DNA from: Mangrovimonas futianensis
GTDB taxonomy: Bacteria; Bacteroidota; Bacteroidia; Flavobacteriales; Flavobacteriaceae
Direction: 5' to 3'
Length of the DNA: 64,000 nt
NCBI RefSeq assembly: GCF_021245805.1
Contig: NZ_JAJJNF010000001.1
Location: 558,001-622,000, forward strand
In this document: positions 17,199-25,576 of the stretch, piece by piece
How positions within the stretch are numbered: position 1 is the first letter of the stretch
How the letters are laid out: every line of letters starts with the position of its first letter
Made by a program: the position numbers and the translations under genes
The notes under the pieces: generated by a model
The model's database searches: none
What the model saw: only the letters and a program-made list of their open reading frames with translations
What the model was told of the DNA's origin: nothing

Positions 17199-18206
17199 AT
17201 GATTTTGGTAACCGGCGGAACAGGGTTAGTAGGCGCTCATCTACTTTACCATCTAGTAAAAAAGGGGGAACGTGTAAGAGCTATTTTCAGAAGTGAGAAC
17301 AAGCTCTCTGTTACCAAAAAAGTGTTCTCTTACTACGAATCCAACTTCGAACTTTTATGGAACCAAATAGATTGGGTTCATGCCGACCTATTGGATATTC
17401 CAAAACTTTCTGAGGCATTCAAAAACGTTGAATATGTTTACCACTGTGCAGCCATGGTCTCCTTTGACCCTGATTGTTATCACCAACTCCGGAAAACCAA
17501 TATAGAAGGTACTGCCAACATTGTCAACCTCTGTATTGCAAATAACATAAAAAAAATATGCTATGTGAGCTCTGTTGCCACCTTAGGTAAAACTCCAAAT
17601 AACACTCCAATAACTGAAGAAACTGCTTGGAATCCAGAGGCAGATAACAATGTTTATGCTATAACCAAGTATGGTGCAGAAATAGAAGTATGGCGCGGGA
17701 CCCAAGAAGGTTTAAATGCAGTTATTGTAAATCCAGGAGTCATTCTTGGTGGCGGAAATTGGGATCAAGGAAGTGGTATCATTTTCAAAAAAGCCTTTGA
17801 AGGAAATAAATATTACACCAAAGGAGGCACTGGTTATGTAGACGTTCAGGATGTAGTTAACATTATGATGCTATTGATGTCGAGCAACATACAAAATGAG
17901 TCTTATATTTTAGTCGCGCACCATTTGTCCTCTCATGACATTTTATCCAAAATTTCAATCTATTTAAAAATACCAAAACCAACTAAAGAGGTATCCCAAT
18001 GGATGTTGGAGATTGGCTGGCGAATGGATTGGTTAAAAACGAAATTAACAGGAAAAGAACGCCTACTTACCAAGCAACTGGCCAAAACTTTAAATACGCC
18101 AAGCTTCTACAGTAATTCTAAAATAGTCCAGGAATTGAATTATGAATTCACCCCCATTGAACAGACCATTCAACGGGTATGCAATGAGTTTTTAATCGAC
18201 AATTAG
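17199..18206 (+). CDS. NAD-dependent epimerase/dehydratase-family protein
   Basis: 335 residues, extended short-chain dehydrogenase: ILVTGGTGLVGAHLLYHL is the NAD-binding motif at the very N-terminus, with YVSSVATLG and the active-site YAITKYGAE (YxxxK). The substrate may be a sugar nucleotide or a reducible hydroxy/keto compound (dihydroflavonol reductase-like); it cannot be settled. I start at the ATG at 17199, directly before the Rossmann motif; 30 extra in-frame codons upstream overlap the tyrS promoter region. Its last 15 bases overlap the opposing DUF4296 gene. Confidence 0.85.
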   Translation: MILVTGGTGLVGAHLLYHLVKKGERVRAIFRSENKLSVTKKVFSYYESNFELLWNQIDWVHADLLDIPKLSEAFKNVEYVYHCAAMVSFDPDCYHQLRKTNIEGTANIVNLCIANNIKKICYVSSVATLGKTPNNTPITEETAWNPEADNNVYAITKYGAEIEVWRGTQEGLNAVIVNPGVILGGGNWDQGSGIIFKKAFEGNKYYTKGGTGYVDVQDVVNIMMLLMSSNIQNESYILVAHHLSSHDILSKISIYLKIPKPTKEVSQWMLEIGWRMDWLKTKLTGKERLLTKQLAKTLNTPSFYSNSKIVQELNYEFTPIEQTIQRVCNEFLIDN

Positions 18207-18698
18207 AGAGTCCACTCTTTCTAGCCCCTTATTTTCAACTCTATCATTTATTCCACGAAGCTGATTTAAAGAATCATTTGTGACTGGTTTAATTCTTTTT
18301 GCTCCAGTTACACTATCTGATTTACCAATCCCTCGCATACTTTCTTCCTCCTTCTTCATATCTTCACTCAGCCCCTTCCTGATGACATCCAAACTATCCA
18401 TTACCTTTTGGATTATTTCATCATAGTCATCTACTCGATAAGCATAGTAATTATTATTTTCTACAAATTGCAGGCTATCTATTTGGTATTTTTTGTAAAT
18501 GTATTGATCAGGGACTATCCCATTGTTTTCCAACATTTTTTTATTAACTCCTTTGGCAGAATTTACAAGGGCTAAATCTAAAAGTATATGCACCATTTGA
18601 TCCTTTGACAGTAAGTTTTCCGGTTCTTCAGGCATTTTAACATCATGACAACCCAAAAAAACTGCTAATACCAAGAATAAGAGCACCCCTTTTTTCAT
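18192..18698 (-). CDS. DUF4296 lipoprotein
   Basis: 168 residues: a lipoprotein signal ending in FLGC (lipobox, Cys about 17), then the DUF4296 core (LLSKDQMVHILLDLALVNSA ... YKKYQIDSLQFVENNNYYA) and a charged C-terminal tail. Function unknown; the family is restricted to Bacteroidota. Its ATG overlaps the pyrC stop (ATGA), so it is the last gene of the GT2-pyrC operon. Confidence 0.85.
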   Translation of the reverse strand: MKKGVLLFLVLAVFLGCHDVKMPEEPENLLSKDQMVHILLDLALVNSAKGVNKKMLENNGIVPDQYIYKKYQIDSLQFVENNNYYAYRVDDYDEIIQKVMDSLDVIRKGLSEDMKKEEESMRGIGKSDSVTGAKRIKPVTNDSLNQLRGINDRVENKGLERVDSLIVD

Positions 18699-20041
18699 CT
18701 ATTGAATGTTAATCTTTTAGCAAACCTTTTTTCATTTACCTTGGAGCTTTCATAAGCCACATTACCATTCAATAAGGTATGAGTAATCCGCGACTTAAAA
18801 GTGACCCCTTCAAAAGGTGACCAACCACATTTGTATAAAATATTAGATTTATTGACGGTCCATGGATTGGCAGGATTTACCACCACCAAATCAGCATAGT
18901 ATCCTTCTCTAATAAAACCTCTTTTTTCAACTTCAAACAGAATCGCTGGATTGTGGCACATTTTTTCTACCAATTTCTCCAGAGATATTTTACCGCGATG
19001 ATGCATCTCAAACATGGCTACCAAAGCATGTTGAACCAAAGGCCCGCCTGATGGTGCTTGCGTGTACACATTATTTTTTTCCTCCCAAGTATGTGGAGCA
19101 TGATCTGTTGCAATAACATCTATTCGATCATCCAATAATGCCTTCCAAAGTTCATCCCTATCCTTTGCGGTTTTAACGGCCGGATTCCATTTAATTAATG
19201 TCCCCTTCTTCTCATAGTCTTCATCAGTAAACCAAAGATGGTGAATACAAACCTCGGCCGTAATTTTTTTCTCCTTTAATGGCAATTTGTTTGAGAATAA
19301 TTTGGTTTCCCTTCCTGTTGACAAATGGAATACATGAAGTCGAGCACCTGTTTTCTTCGCCAATTCAATAGCCTTTGAAGAAGACAAATAACAAGCTTCC
19401 TCGCTCCTGATTTTGGGATGCATCTCCATTGGAATGTCATCGCCATACTCTTTAAGATAGGCTTCAAGATTATTCTTAATAGTTTGCTCATCTTCACAAT
19501 GCACAGAAATAACCATATCGGTGCTTGAAAATATTTTCTCTAAAACCTCAGGATTATCGACCAACATATTCCCTGTAGAAGACCCTAAAAACAACTTTAA
19601 TCCAGCTACATCTTTGGGATCTACCTTTAAAATTTCATCAAGATTATCATTGGTTCCTCCAAACATAAAAGAGTAATTGGCATAAGAACTTTTTGAGGCA
19701 ATTCTGAATTTTTCTTCCATCGCCTCAAGATTTACAGTTTGTGGATTGGTATTAGGCATTTCCACAAATGAAGTAATACCACCCGCAATGGCGGCTTTAG
19801 ACTCTGTTTCTATTGTAGCTTTATGGGTCAACCCAGGCTCCCTAAAATGGACTTGGTCATCAATAACTCCAGGCATAACATAATTACCTTCCACATCTAT
19901 CACTTTAACCTGCGCAGATTTGGCACTGATACTGCTATCTATTTCCTTTATGAAGGCATCCTCAATTAAAATATCACCATCAAAAATTTTCCCTTCATTT
20001 ATGATTCGAGCATTCTTTAAAAGAATAGTGTTCTTTGCCAT
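18695..20041 (-). CDS. dihydroorotase-family amidohydrolase (Gln in the HxH metal motif)
   Basis: 448 residues of the class I dihydroorotase/hydantoinase fold: PGVIDDQVHFREPG near residue 65, candidate bridging Lys149 in AGLKLFLGSS, His181 (ISVHCEDE), His236/239 (ARLHVFHLS) and Asp313 (ATDHAPH). The classical DxHxH has Gln at the first His (Gln63), so one metal ligand is altered while the others look intact. Dihydroorotase closes carbamoyl-aspartate in pyrimidine synthesis; I recall this variant as usual in flavobacterial proteins annotated PyrC, but activity is not certain. It overlaps the GT2 gene by 25 bases. Confidence 0.82.
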   Translation of the reverse strand: MAKNTILLKNARIINEGKIFDGDILIEDAFIKEIDSSISAKSAQVKVIDVEGNYVMPGVIDDQVHFREPGLTHKATIETESKAAIAGGITSFVEMPNTNPQTVNLEAMEEKFRIASKSSYANYSFMFGGTNDNLDEILKVDPKDVAGLKLFLGSSTGNMLVDNPEVLEKIFSSTDMVISVHCEDEQTIKNNLEAYLKEYGDDIPMEMHPKIRSEEACYLSSSKAIELAKKTGARLHVFHLSTGRETKLFSNKLPLKEKKITAEVCIHHLWFTDEDYEKKGTLIKWNPAVKTAKDRDELWKALLDDRIDVIATDHAPHTWEEKNNVYTQAPSGGPLVQHALVAMFEMHHRGKISLEKLVEKMCHNPAILFEVEKRGFIREGYYADLVVVNPANPWTVNKSNILYKCGWSPFEGVTFKSRITHTLLNGNVAYESSKVNEKRFAKRLTFNR

Positions 20042-20775
20042 GTTTTTTTATGATTGAAAATACTTTTTAATTTCATTTTTATTACTCCAAAAATAGCTTC
20101 AGAAATAATTCCTTTACTCATTTTTGATTTCCCTTTGGTTCTATCTGTAAAAATAACAGGAACCTCAACAATTTCATACCCTAATAAATGGGTTTTAAAC
20201 TTCATCTCAATTTGAAAGGCATACCCAACAAATTCTATCTTATCCAAATTTATAGATTCCAAAACTTCCCTTCTATAACAAACAAACCCAGCAGTTGTGT
20301 CGTGTATTTCCATACCGGTAACAAAGCGCACATACTTGGAGGCAAAATAAGACAGTAGAATTCTACTCATAGGCCAATTCACCACATTTACGCCAACTAC
20401 ATATCGCGACCCGATTGATAAATCGGCTCCTTTTGAACTACATGCCTCATAGAGCCTCACCAAATCGTTTGGATTATGCGAAAAATCGGCATCCATTTCA
20501 AAAATATAATGATAGTCCTTCTGGAGTGCCCATTTAAATCCTTCAATATAAGCGGTACCTAACCCGGTTTTACCTTCCCGTTCCAATAAGAACAGCTGAT
20601 TATGAAACTCTTCTTGAAGTTCCTTTACCTTGTAACCAGTCATATCAGGTGAGTTATCATCAACTACCAAAATATGAAACTCCTTAGGCTGCGAAAAAAC
20701 AGCACGGATAATGGCTTCAATATTTTCAATTTCGTTAAAGGTAGGTATGATCACTAAGGCGTCCGCCATTGACAA
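20017..20775 (-). CDS. GT2 polyprenol-phosphate mannosyltransferase-like enzyme
   Basis: 252 residues, GT-A fold family 2: ALVIIPTFNEIENIEAII at the start, ILVVDDNSPDMTGYKV, and EMDADFSHNP (DxD metal motif) as in dolichol/polyprenol monophosphomannose synthases. No C-terminal membrane domain is present, as in soluble Dpm1-type enzymes. It would transfer mannose from GDP-mannose to undecaprenyl or polyprenyl phosphate, a donor for protein or glycan mannosylation. First gene of the operon with the dihydroorotase and DUF4296. Confidence 0.88.
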   Translation of the reverse strand: MSMADALVIIPTFNEIENIEAIIRAVFSQPKEFHILVVDDNSPDMTGYKVKELQEEFHNQLFLLEREGKTGLGTAYIEGFKWALQKDYHYIFEMDADFSHNPNDLVRLYEACSSKGADLSIGSRYVVGVNVVNWPMSRILLSYFASKYVRFVTGMEIHDTTAGFVCYRREVLESINLDKIEFVGYAFQIEMKFKTHLLGYEIVEVPVIFTDRTKGKSKMSKGIISEAIFGVIKMKLKSIFNHKKTWQRTLFF

Positions 20776-20786
20776 GGAATTTTCAG

Positions 20787-20794
20787 CAAATGTA
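20787..20794 (-). promoter_or_regulatory. -7 promoter element (TACATTTG on the minus strand)
   Basis: A perfect box 12 bases upstream of the GT2 start, positioned to drive the GT2-dihydroorotase-DUF4296 operon. Confidence 0.6.
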
Positions 20795-20874
20795 AGTTAA
20801 TTATTATTGATGACTTTTTAAATATTACTTAAATTAAAAAGACCGGTATCAAAATTTTGTAATAATTTTAAACC

Positions 20875-21531
20875 ATGCTAAGAGATTATGACACGCATGA
20901 CTTATTTACCATCCTTATGGTAACAGGAATTATTTTGGTAGCTGCCTCCAAATTGTTTTTTGAAAGGCGGTTTAACCAATTTATAGGGATTTTTGTAAGC
21001 TCAACTTACCTCAAGGTCTATGAAAAAAATCAAAAGTTTTTTGATTACTTCGACAGCTTGTTATTTGTCAATCTCATTTTCTCCCTAGCTATTTTTATTT
21101 GGATCACACTTAATACAGTTTTTGAACCCATTGAAATATCTGCAAATAATCTTCTTAGACTTATATTGGCAATCAGTGTCTTTATACTGGTAAAGGTGCT
21201 TATAGAAAGGTTGGTGGCAAGTATATTCAACATCGACAAACTGATCGACGAATACCTTTTTCAAAAAATTTCCTACAAAAACTTTTTGGGTATTCTATTA
21301 GTCCCCATAAATGCCGTTTTATTATACAGTTTGACACCCAATAAAACCATCATTCTTATTGTTATTGCCCTCCTGTTTTTAGTCAATTTAGTAGGTCTAA
21401 TCACCTCTTACAAATCACATCAAAGTTTAATTAAAAAGGAATTCTTTTATTTTATTTTGTATCTTTGCGCACTTGAAATCGGACCTTATCTGATTTTATA
21501 CAAGTTGTTTATTGAAACTGCAAAAGCATAA
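20875..21531 (+). CDS. DUF4271 membrane protein
   Basis: 218 residues with about six transmembrane segments, DUF4271 (Bacteroidota-specific, function unknown). It lies 14 bases before hemD on the same strand; this pairing is common in flavobacteria, though no role in haem synthesis is established. Confidence 0.85.
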   Translation: MLRDYDTHDLFTILMVTGIILVAASKLFFERRFNQFIGIFVSSTYLKVYEKNQKFFDYFDSLLFVNLIFSLAIFIWITLNTVFEPIEISANNLLRLILAISVFILVKVLIERLVASIFNIDKLIDEYLFQKISYKNFLGILLVPINAVLLYSLTPNKTIILIVIALLFLVNLVGLITSYKSHQSLIKKEFFYFILYLCALEIGPYLILYKLFIETAKA

Positions 21532-21545
21532 AACTGACTTATCCT

Positions 21546-22295
21546 ATGAAAGTGAAAACAATTTTAGTGTCTCAACCCGAACCTAAAATAGAAAATTCGC
21601 CCTATTTTGATCTACAAGAGAAACAAAAAGTTAAAATTGATTTTAGACCCTTTATTCATGTCGAAGGTGTAGAAGCCAAAGAAATTAGACATCAAAAGGT
21701 CGACCTTAACAATTACTCGGCTATTATTCTTACGAGTAGAAATGCTGTGGACCATTTCTTCAGAGTAGCAGAAGAAATGCGCTTTAAGGTTCCTGATACC
21801 ATGAAATATTTTTGTCAGTCTGAGGCTGTTGCTTACTATTTGCAAAAATATGTGGTTTACAGAAAACGTAAAATTTATGTAGGTAAGAGAACGTTTGCTG
21901 AATTATCTCCTTTAATCAAAAAATATAAGGACGAAAAATTCTTACTTCCTACCACCGACAAATTGAAGCCTGAAGTTCCTGAAATTCTAAACAATTTGGG
22001 AATTGATTGGAAAGAAGCTATTTTTTATAGAACCGTGATCAGTGATTTATCTGATCTAGCTAATGTTTATTACGATATCCTAGTTTTCTTTAGTCCTTCA
22101 GGAATTGAATCCCTTTTTCACAATTTCCCTGATTTCAAACAAAATAACACGCGTTTAGCTGTTTTTGGGAACACCACTCTTAAAGCAGTTGAAGAGAAAG
22201 GATTAAGGGTTGATATTCAAGCACCCACTCCAGAGACGCCTTCTATGACAATGGCGCTTGAGAAATACATTAATGAAGTAAACAAAAAGAAGTAA
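21546..22295 (+). CDS. hemD: uroporphyrinogen-III synthase
   Basis: 249 residues, HemD fold of two alpha/beta domains. Visible motifs are SAIILTSRNAVDHFF-like (NYSAIILTSRNAVDHFFRV) and a C-terminal VFFSPSGIESLFHNF with KAVEEKGLRVDIQAPTPETPSMTMAL. It closes hydroxymethylbilane with inversion of ring D in tetrapyrrole synthesis. Sequence conservation in HemD is always low, but the SPSG-x(n)-PTPE pattern and the DUF4271 neighbour support the call. Confidence 0.9.
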   Translation: MKVKTILVSQPEPKIENSPYFDLQEKQKVKIDFRPFIHVEGVEAKEIRHQKVDLNNYSAIILTSRNAVDHFFRVAEEMRFKVPDTMKYFCQSEAVAYYLQKYVVYRKRKIYVGKRTFAELSPLIKKYKDEKFLLPTTDKLKPEVPEILNNLGIDWKEAIFYRTVISDLSDLANVYYDILVFFSPSGIESLFHNFPDFKQNNTRLAVFGNTTLKAVEEKGLRVDIQAPTPETPSMTMALEKYINEVNKKK

Positions 22296-22315
22296 GTTTT
22301 TGACTTATTCAAAAT

Positions 22316-22348
22316 AAAAAGCGACTACTTAAAGTAGTCGCTTTTTTT
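22316..22348. terminator. Bidirectional terminator
   Basis: GCGACTACTT / AAGTAGTCGC stem flanked by A and T runs, between hemD and the converging T9SS gene. Confidence 0.88.
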
Positions 22349-22365
22349 ATGACGTATGATTTTCC

Positions 22366-23322
22366 TTATTGAATGACCAGCTTCTTAATTTCTATATGGT
22401 CATCAACAAACAATTTGGCCATGTAGATCCCACCAGAAAGATGAGACATATTTATGGCATTACTCCCTTCTAACAATTCACTAGAATGCACCATTTTCCC
22501 TGTAACACTATAAATTTCAAGTTGAGCAGTTTGGTTTCCATTTAAACGAACATTTAGATTATTACTAACCGGATTGGGATACACTTGGAATCCTATTTCA
22601 TTATCTACCTCTGATACAGATAGAGTGCATTCAGAGGATTCACTCATTAAAGTTGTTTGTGCATCTATGGTCCATCCAGACAAATATGCCGCACTAGGGT
22701 CATCAACAAACAAGCAGCTTAAGTTTCCATTAAAATCAGTATCAAATGAGGTGATATTAGCATTGTTTCCATTCCTTAAATCTATCAAAATTAAACTCGA
22801 TCCGCCACCATTATTATAAGCATCCAGAGTAACTAAATTGATATTTAAGCTCAAGTCAAGGGTAATTAAATTATTAGCTCTAACATTTAAATTTTGCAAC
22901 GCAAAATTAGAACTCAAATCCAGGCTATTTATAGCGGCATCTGGCATGTATAAATCTGTCAAATCAAACAAGCCAGCCACATCAATGCTTTCCAAAGAAG
23001 AACAGCTCTCACATGAAATAGATTCCAATTGGGGTAAGACCGAAAAATCAGCAAATTCCAAATTAGCATTATAACCTAAAATAATACCCGTAATGTTATC
23101 AAATGCCTCAATACCTGATAAATCTGTAATATCAAAGTTCTCAATATTCAAAACCTCAGTAAAGGCCGAAGCCGTTGCGGTTGGTATTTGGTTGTCATTG
23201 GGGATGTCGTCAAAAAAAGCCAAGGCTAATTCTAAATTAGAATCTGGTATTGCTGTATACTGGCAAACACCAGAAAAACCAAAGCTTAATAAAGCAATAA
23301 ATAATAGTAGTTTTTGTTTCAT
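22366..23322 (-). CDS. T9SS-secreted leucine-rich-repeat-like protein
   Basis: 318 residues: signal peptide (to about GVCQ, residue 21), an irregular leucine-rich-repeat region (about 45-190; LDLSSNFALQNLNVRANNL-like units of some 21 residues), and a T9SS C-terminal domain (FQVYPNPVSNNLNVRL ... LEIYSVTGKMV ... LSGGIYMAKLFV ... KKLVIQ). Probably a cell-surface binding protein. Two more T9SS proteins with repeat domains occur in the window. Confidence 0.85.
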   Translation of the reverse strand: MKQKLLLFIALLSFGFSGVCQYTAIPDSNLELALAFFDDIPNDNQIPTATASAFTEVLNIENFDITDLSGIEAFDNITGIILGYNANLEFADFSVLPQLESISCESCSSLESIDVAGLFDLTDLYMPDAAINSLDLSSNFALQNLNVRANNLITLDLSLNINLVTLDAYNNGGGSSLILIDLRNGNNANITSFDTDFNGNLSCLFVDDPSAAYLSGWTIDAQTTLMSESSECTLSVSEVDNEIGFQVYPNPVSNNLNVRLNGNQTAQLEIYSVTGKMVHSSELLEGSNAINMSHLSGGIYMAKLFVDDHIEIKKLVIQ

Positions 23323-23382
23323 AGGATAAATTGGTTAATAGTTTGTCTTCTTAAACTTACCAATTTTTTAACATAAACAAAA

Positions 23383-23412
23383 AAAAATCAGATGAACAAC
23401 ATCTGATTTTTA
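23383..23412 (-). terminator. Terminator of pckA
   Basis: AAAAATCAGATG / CATCTGATTTTT stem with a 5-base loop; a T run follows on the minus strand, just after the pckA stop. Confidence 0.85.
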
Positions 23413-23424
23413 GGTATTTGTATT

Positions 23425-25041
23425 TTAAAAGCTATATCGCTGTGGTCCTCCCCGTCTGATTTCTTCACTGGCAAAAGATTCAAATTTTTTGAAATTTTCC
23501 CTAAAAGCATTTGAAAGTTTAAAAGCTGTTGTATAATACGCTTTGTCATTATTCCAAGTAGTTCTTGGACTTAAAACTTCAGATGGTACTCCTGGACAAT
23601 GTCTAGGTTGTGCCACCCCAAATACAGAATGAATATGGTAATCGTCATAATTGTATAATCCCAAATCACCATTTAAAACGGCATTGATCATAGCTCTTGT
23701 ATACTTTAATTTCATTCGGGTTCCTACACCATAAGGTCCACCAGTCCAACCAGTATTGACCAACCAAACGTTAACCCCAGCTTCCTTCATTTTTTTGCTC
23801 AACATTTCAGCGTACTTTGTTGGATGCAATGGCATAAAAGGCGCACCAAAACAAGCCGAGAAAGAGGGCTGCGGTTCTACAACACCCGCCTCTGTTCCCG
23901 CCACTTTAGCGGTATATCCCGAAATAAAATGGTAAGCAGCCTGAGCAGGAGTAAGCTTTGAAATTGGAGGTAAAACTCCAAAAGCATCAGCAGTAAGGAA
24001 AAAGATATTTTTTGGATTTTCACCAATTGACGGCTTTTTAATATTGTCTATGTGGTAAATAGGATAACTCACCCTTGTATTTTGAGTTATCGAGGTATCT
24101 TCATAATCAACTTCACCATTTGAATCCAAAATGACATTTTCTAGGATGGCTCCTTTTTTAATCGCTTGAAAGATTTCAGGTTCATTTTCCTGTGACAGAT
24201 TGATGACTTTAGCATAGCAACCGCCTTCAAAATTAAATACTGTATTCTCGTTAGTCCAACCATGCTCATCATCACCAATCAAACTTCTGTTTGGGTCAGT
24301 TGACAAGGTAGTTTTCCCTGTACCAGATAGACCAAAGAAAATAGCAGTATCGCCATCTTTCCCAACATTGGCACTACAGTGCATAGGAAGGGTATTTTTG
24401 AAAACAGGTAAAATAAAATTAAGTGCAGAGAAAATACCTTTTTTTATTTCCCCGGTATAACCAGTTCCTCCAATCAATGCTATCTTTCTTGTAAAATCCA
24501 AAATAGCAAAATTATGTTGGCGTGTCCCGTCCACTTCAGGGTTAGCCATAAAACCGGGAGCATTGACCACAGTCCATTCTGGTGAGAAGTCTTCTAATTC
24601 TGTTTCATCAGGTCTTATGAACATATTATAAGCAAACATATTGCTCCATGGATATTCATTGATGACGCGAATGTTCAATTTATAGTTAGGGTCTGCACAA
24701 GCATAGGCATCTCTTACGAAAATTTCCTTTCCTGAAAGGTAATCTACAACTTTGTCATATAGTTTTTGAAATTGATCAGAATCAAAAGGAATATTGATAT
24801 TTCCCCACCAAACCTTGTCTTCTGTGATAGCATCCTTTACAATAAAACGATCTTTGGGAGACCTTCCCGTAAATTCACCTGTGTTAACTGCCAAAGTTCC
24901 ATTTGCAGTTTCTACACCTTGTCCATTTTCAATAGTTACTTCTTGAAGTTCTTCTGGAGATAGTTGGTAATTTACCTGAGCATTCTTAATGCCATAGGGC
25001 TCTAACGAAATCGTTTTCGTTGTTTGGGTGTAATTAGCCAT
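23425..25041 (-). CDS. pckA: phosphoenolpyruvate carboxykinase (ATP)
   Basis: 538 residues, normal for the ATP-dependent type. Motifs: NTGEFTGRSPKDRFIV, the kinase loop FFGLSGTGKTTLSTD (P-loop), LIGDDEHGW (kinase 2, metal binding), and GTRMKLKYTRAMI. It converts oxaloacetate to PEP, the entry to gluconeogenesis, in keeping with growth on amino acids and other non-sugar carbon. It has its own -7 box and terminator. Confidence 0.97.
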   Translation of the reverse strand: MANYTQTTKTISLEPYGIKNAQVNYQLSPEELQEVTIENGQGVETANGTLAVNTGEFTGRSPKDRFIVKDAITEDKVWWGNINIPFDSDQFQKLYDKVVDYLSGKEIFVRDAYACADPNYKLNIRVINEYPWSNMFAYNMFIRPDETELEDFSPEWTVVNAPGFMANPEVDGTRQHNFAILDFTRKIALIGGTGYTGEIKKGIFSALNFILPVFKNTLPMHCSANVGKDGDTAIFFGLSGTGKTTLSTDPNRSLIGDDEHGWTNENTVFNFEGGCYAKVINLSQENEPEIFQAIKKGAILENVILDSNGEVDYEDTSITQNTRVSYPIYHIDNIKKPSIGENPKNIFFLTADAFGVLPPISKLTPAQAAYHFISGYTAKVAGTEAGVVEPQPSFSACFGAPFMPLHPTKYAEMLSKKMKEAGVNVWLVNTGWTGGPYGVGTRMKLKYTRAMINAVLNGDLGLYNYDDYHIHSVFGVAQPRHCPGVPSEVLSPRTTWNNDKAYYTTAFKLSNAFRENFKKFESFASEEIRRGGPQRYSF

Positions 25042-25066
25042 GAGTTTTTGTTTTGAATTGTTGGTA

Positions 25067-25074
25067 CAAAGCTA
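25067..25074 (-). promoter_or_regulatory. -7 promoter element of pckA (TAGCTTTG on the minus strand)
   Basis: A perfect TAnnTTTG 25 bases upstream of the pckA start. Confidence 0.6.
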
Positions 25075-25107
25075 AAACTTTATTTTTATTTAGCTCTTTT
25101 TAATGAT

Positions 25108-25497
25108 TTAAACCTGTGACTTTTTTATAAAACCAACCAACATAACCACCCAAGCGGCTATTAATGCTGAACCTCCAACTGGTGTGATAAGAGCAATGGT
25201 TTTGAAATTAAAGGCAGACATCTCATTAGTAGCCAAACCATAAATAGATCCAGAAAAAAAGATAATACCGACAAGTATTAAAATAAAAATGGTTTTCTTA
25301 GTCTTAGCTTCTAAAATATTGGTCCCACCAACAAATAAAAGCAATATCGCGTGATACATTTGGTAGCGCACACCTGTTTCAAATGTAGTTAGTTGCTCGG
25401 GACTTAATACAGCTTTCAATCCATGGGCACCAAAAGCACCTAAAGCCACACTTAAGATTCCAAAAAGGGCTCCAGTTATTAAAATTTTCTGATTCAT
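25108..25497 (-). CDS. DUF423 membrane protein
   Basis: 129 residues with four transmembrane helices and the family motif ALGAFGAHGLK near the N-terminus. Small inner-membrane protein of unknown function, found in many bacteria. It lies upstream of pckA on the same strand, but pckA has its own promoter. Confidence 0.9.
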   Translation of the reverse strand: MNQKILITGALFGILSVALGAFGAHGLKAVLSPEQLTTFETGVRYQMYHAILLLFVGGTNILEAKTKKTIFILILVGIIFFSGSIYGLATNEMSAFNFKTIALITPVGGSALIAAWVVMLVGFIKKSQV

Positions 25498-25576
25498 CTA
25501 AAAAAGTATTTTAGGTTTTTATTGCTCATTCAATTCACTAAATTCGTGAACACAAAATTACTCAACTTAACTAATT

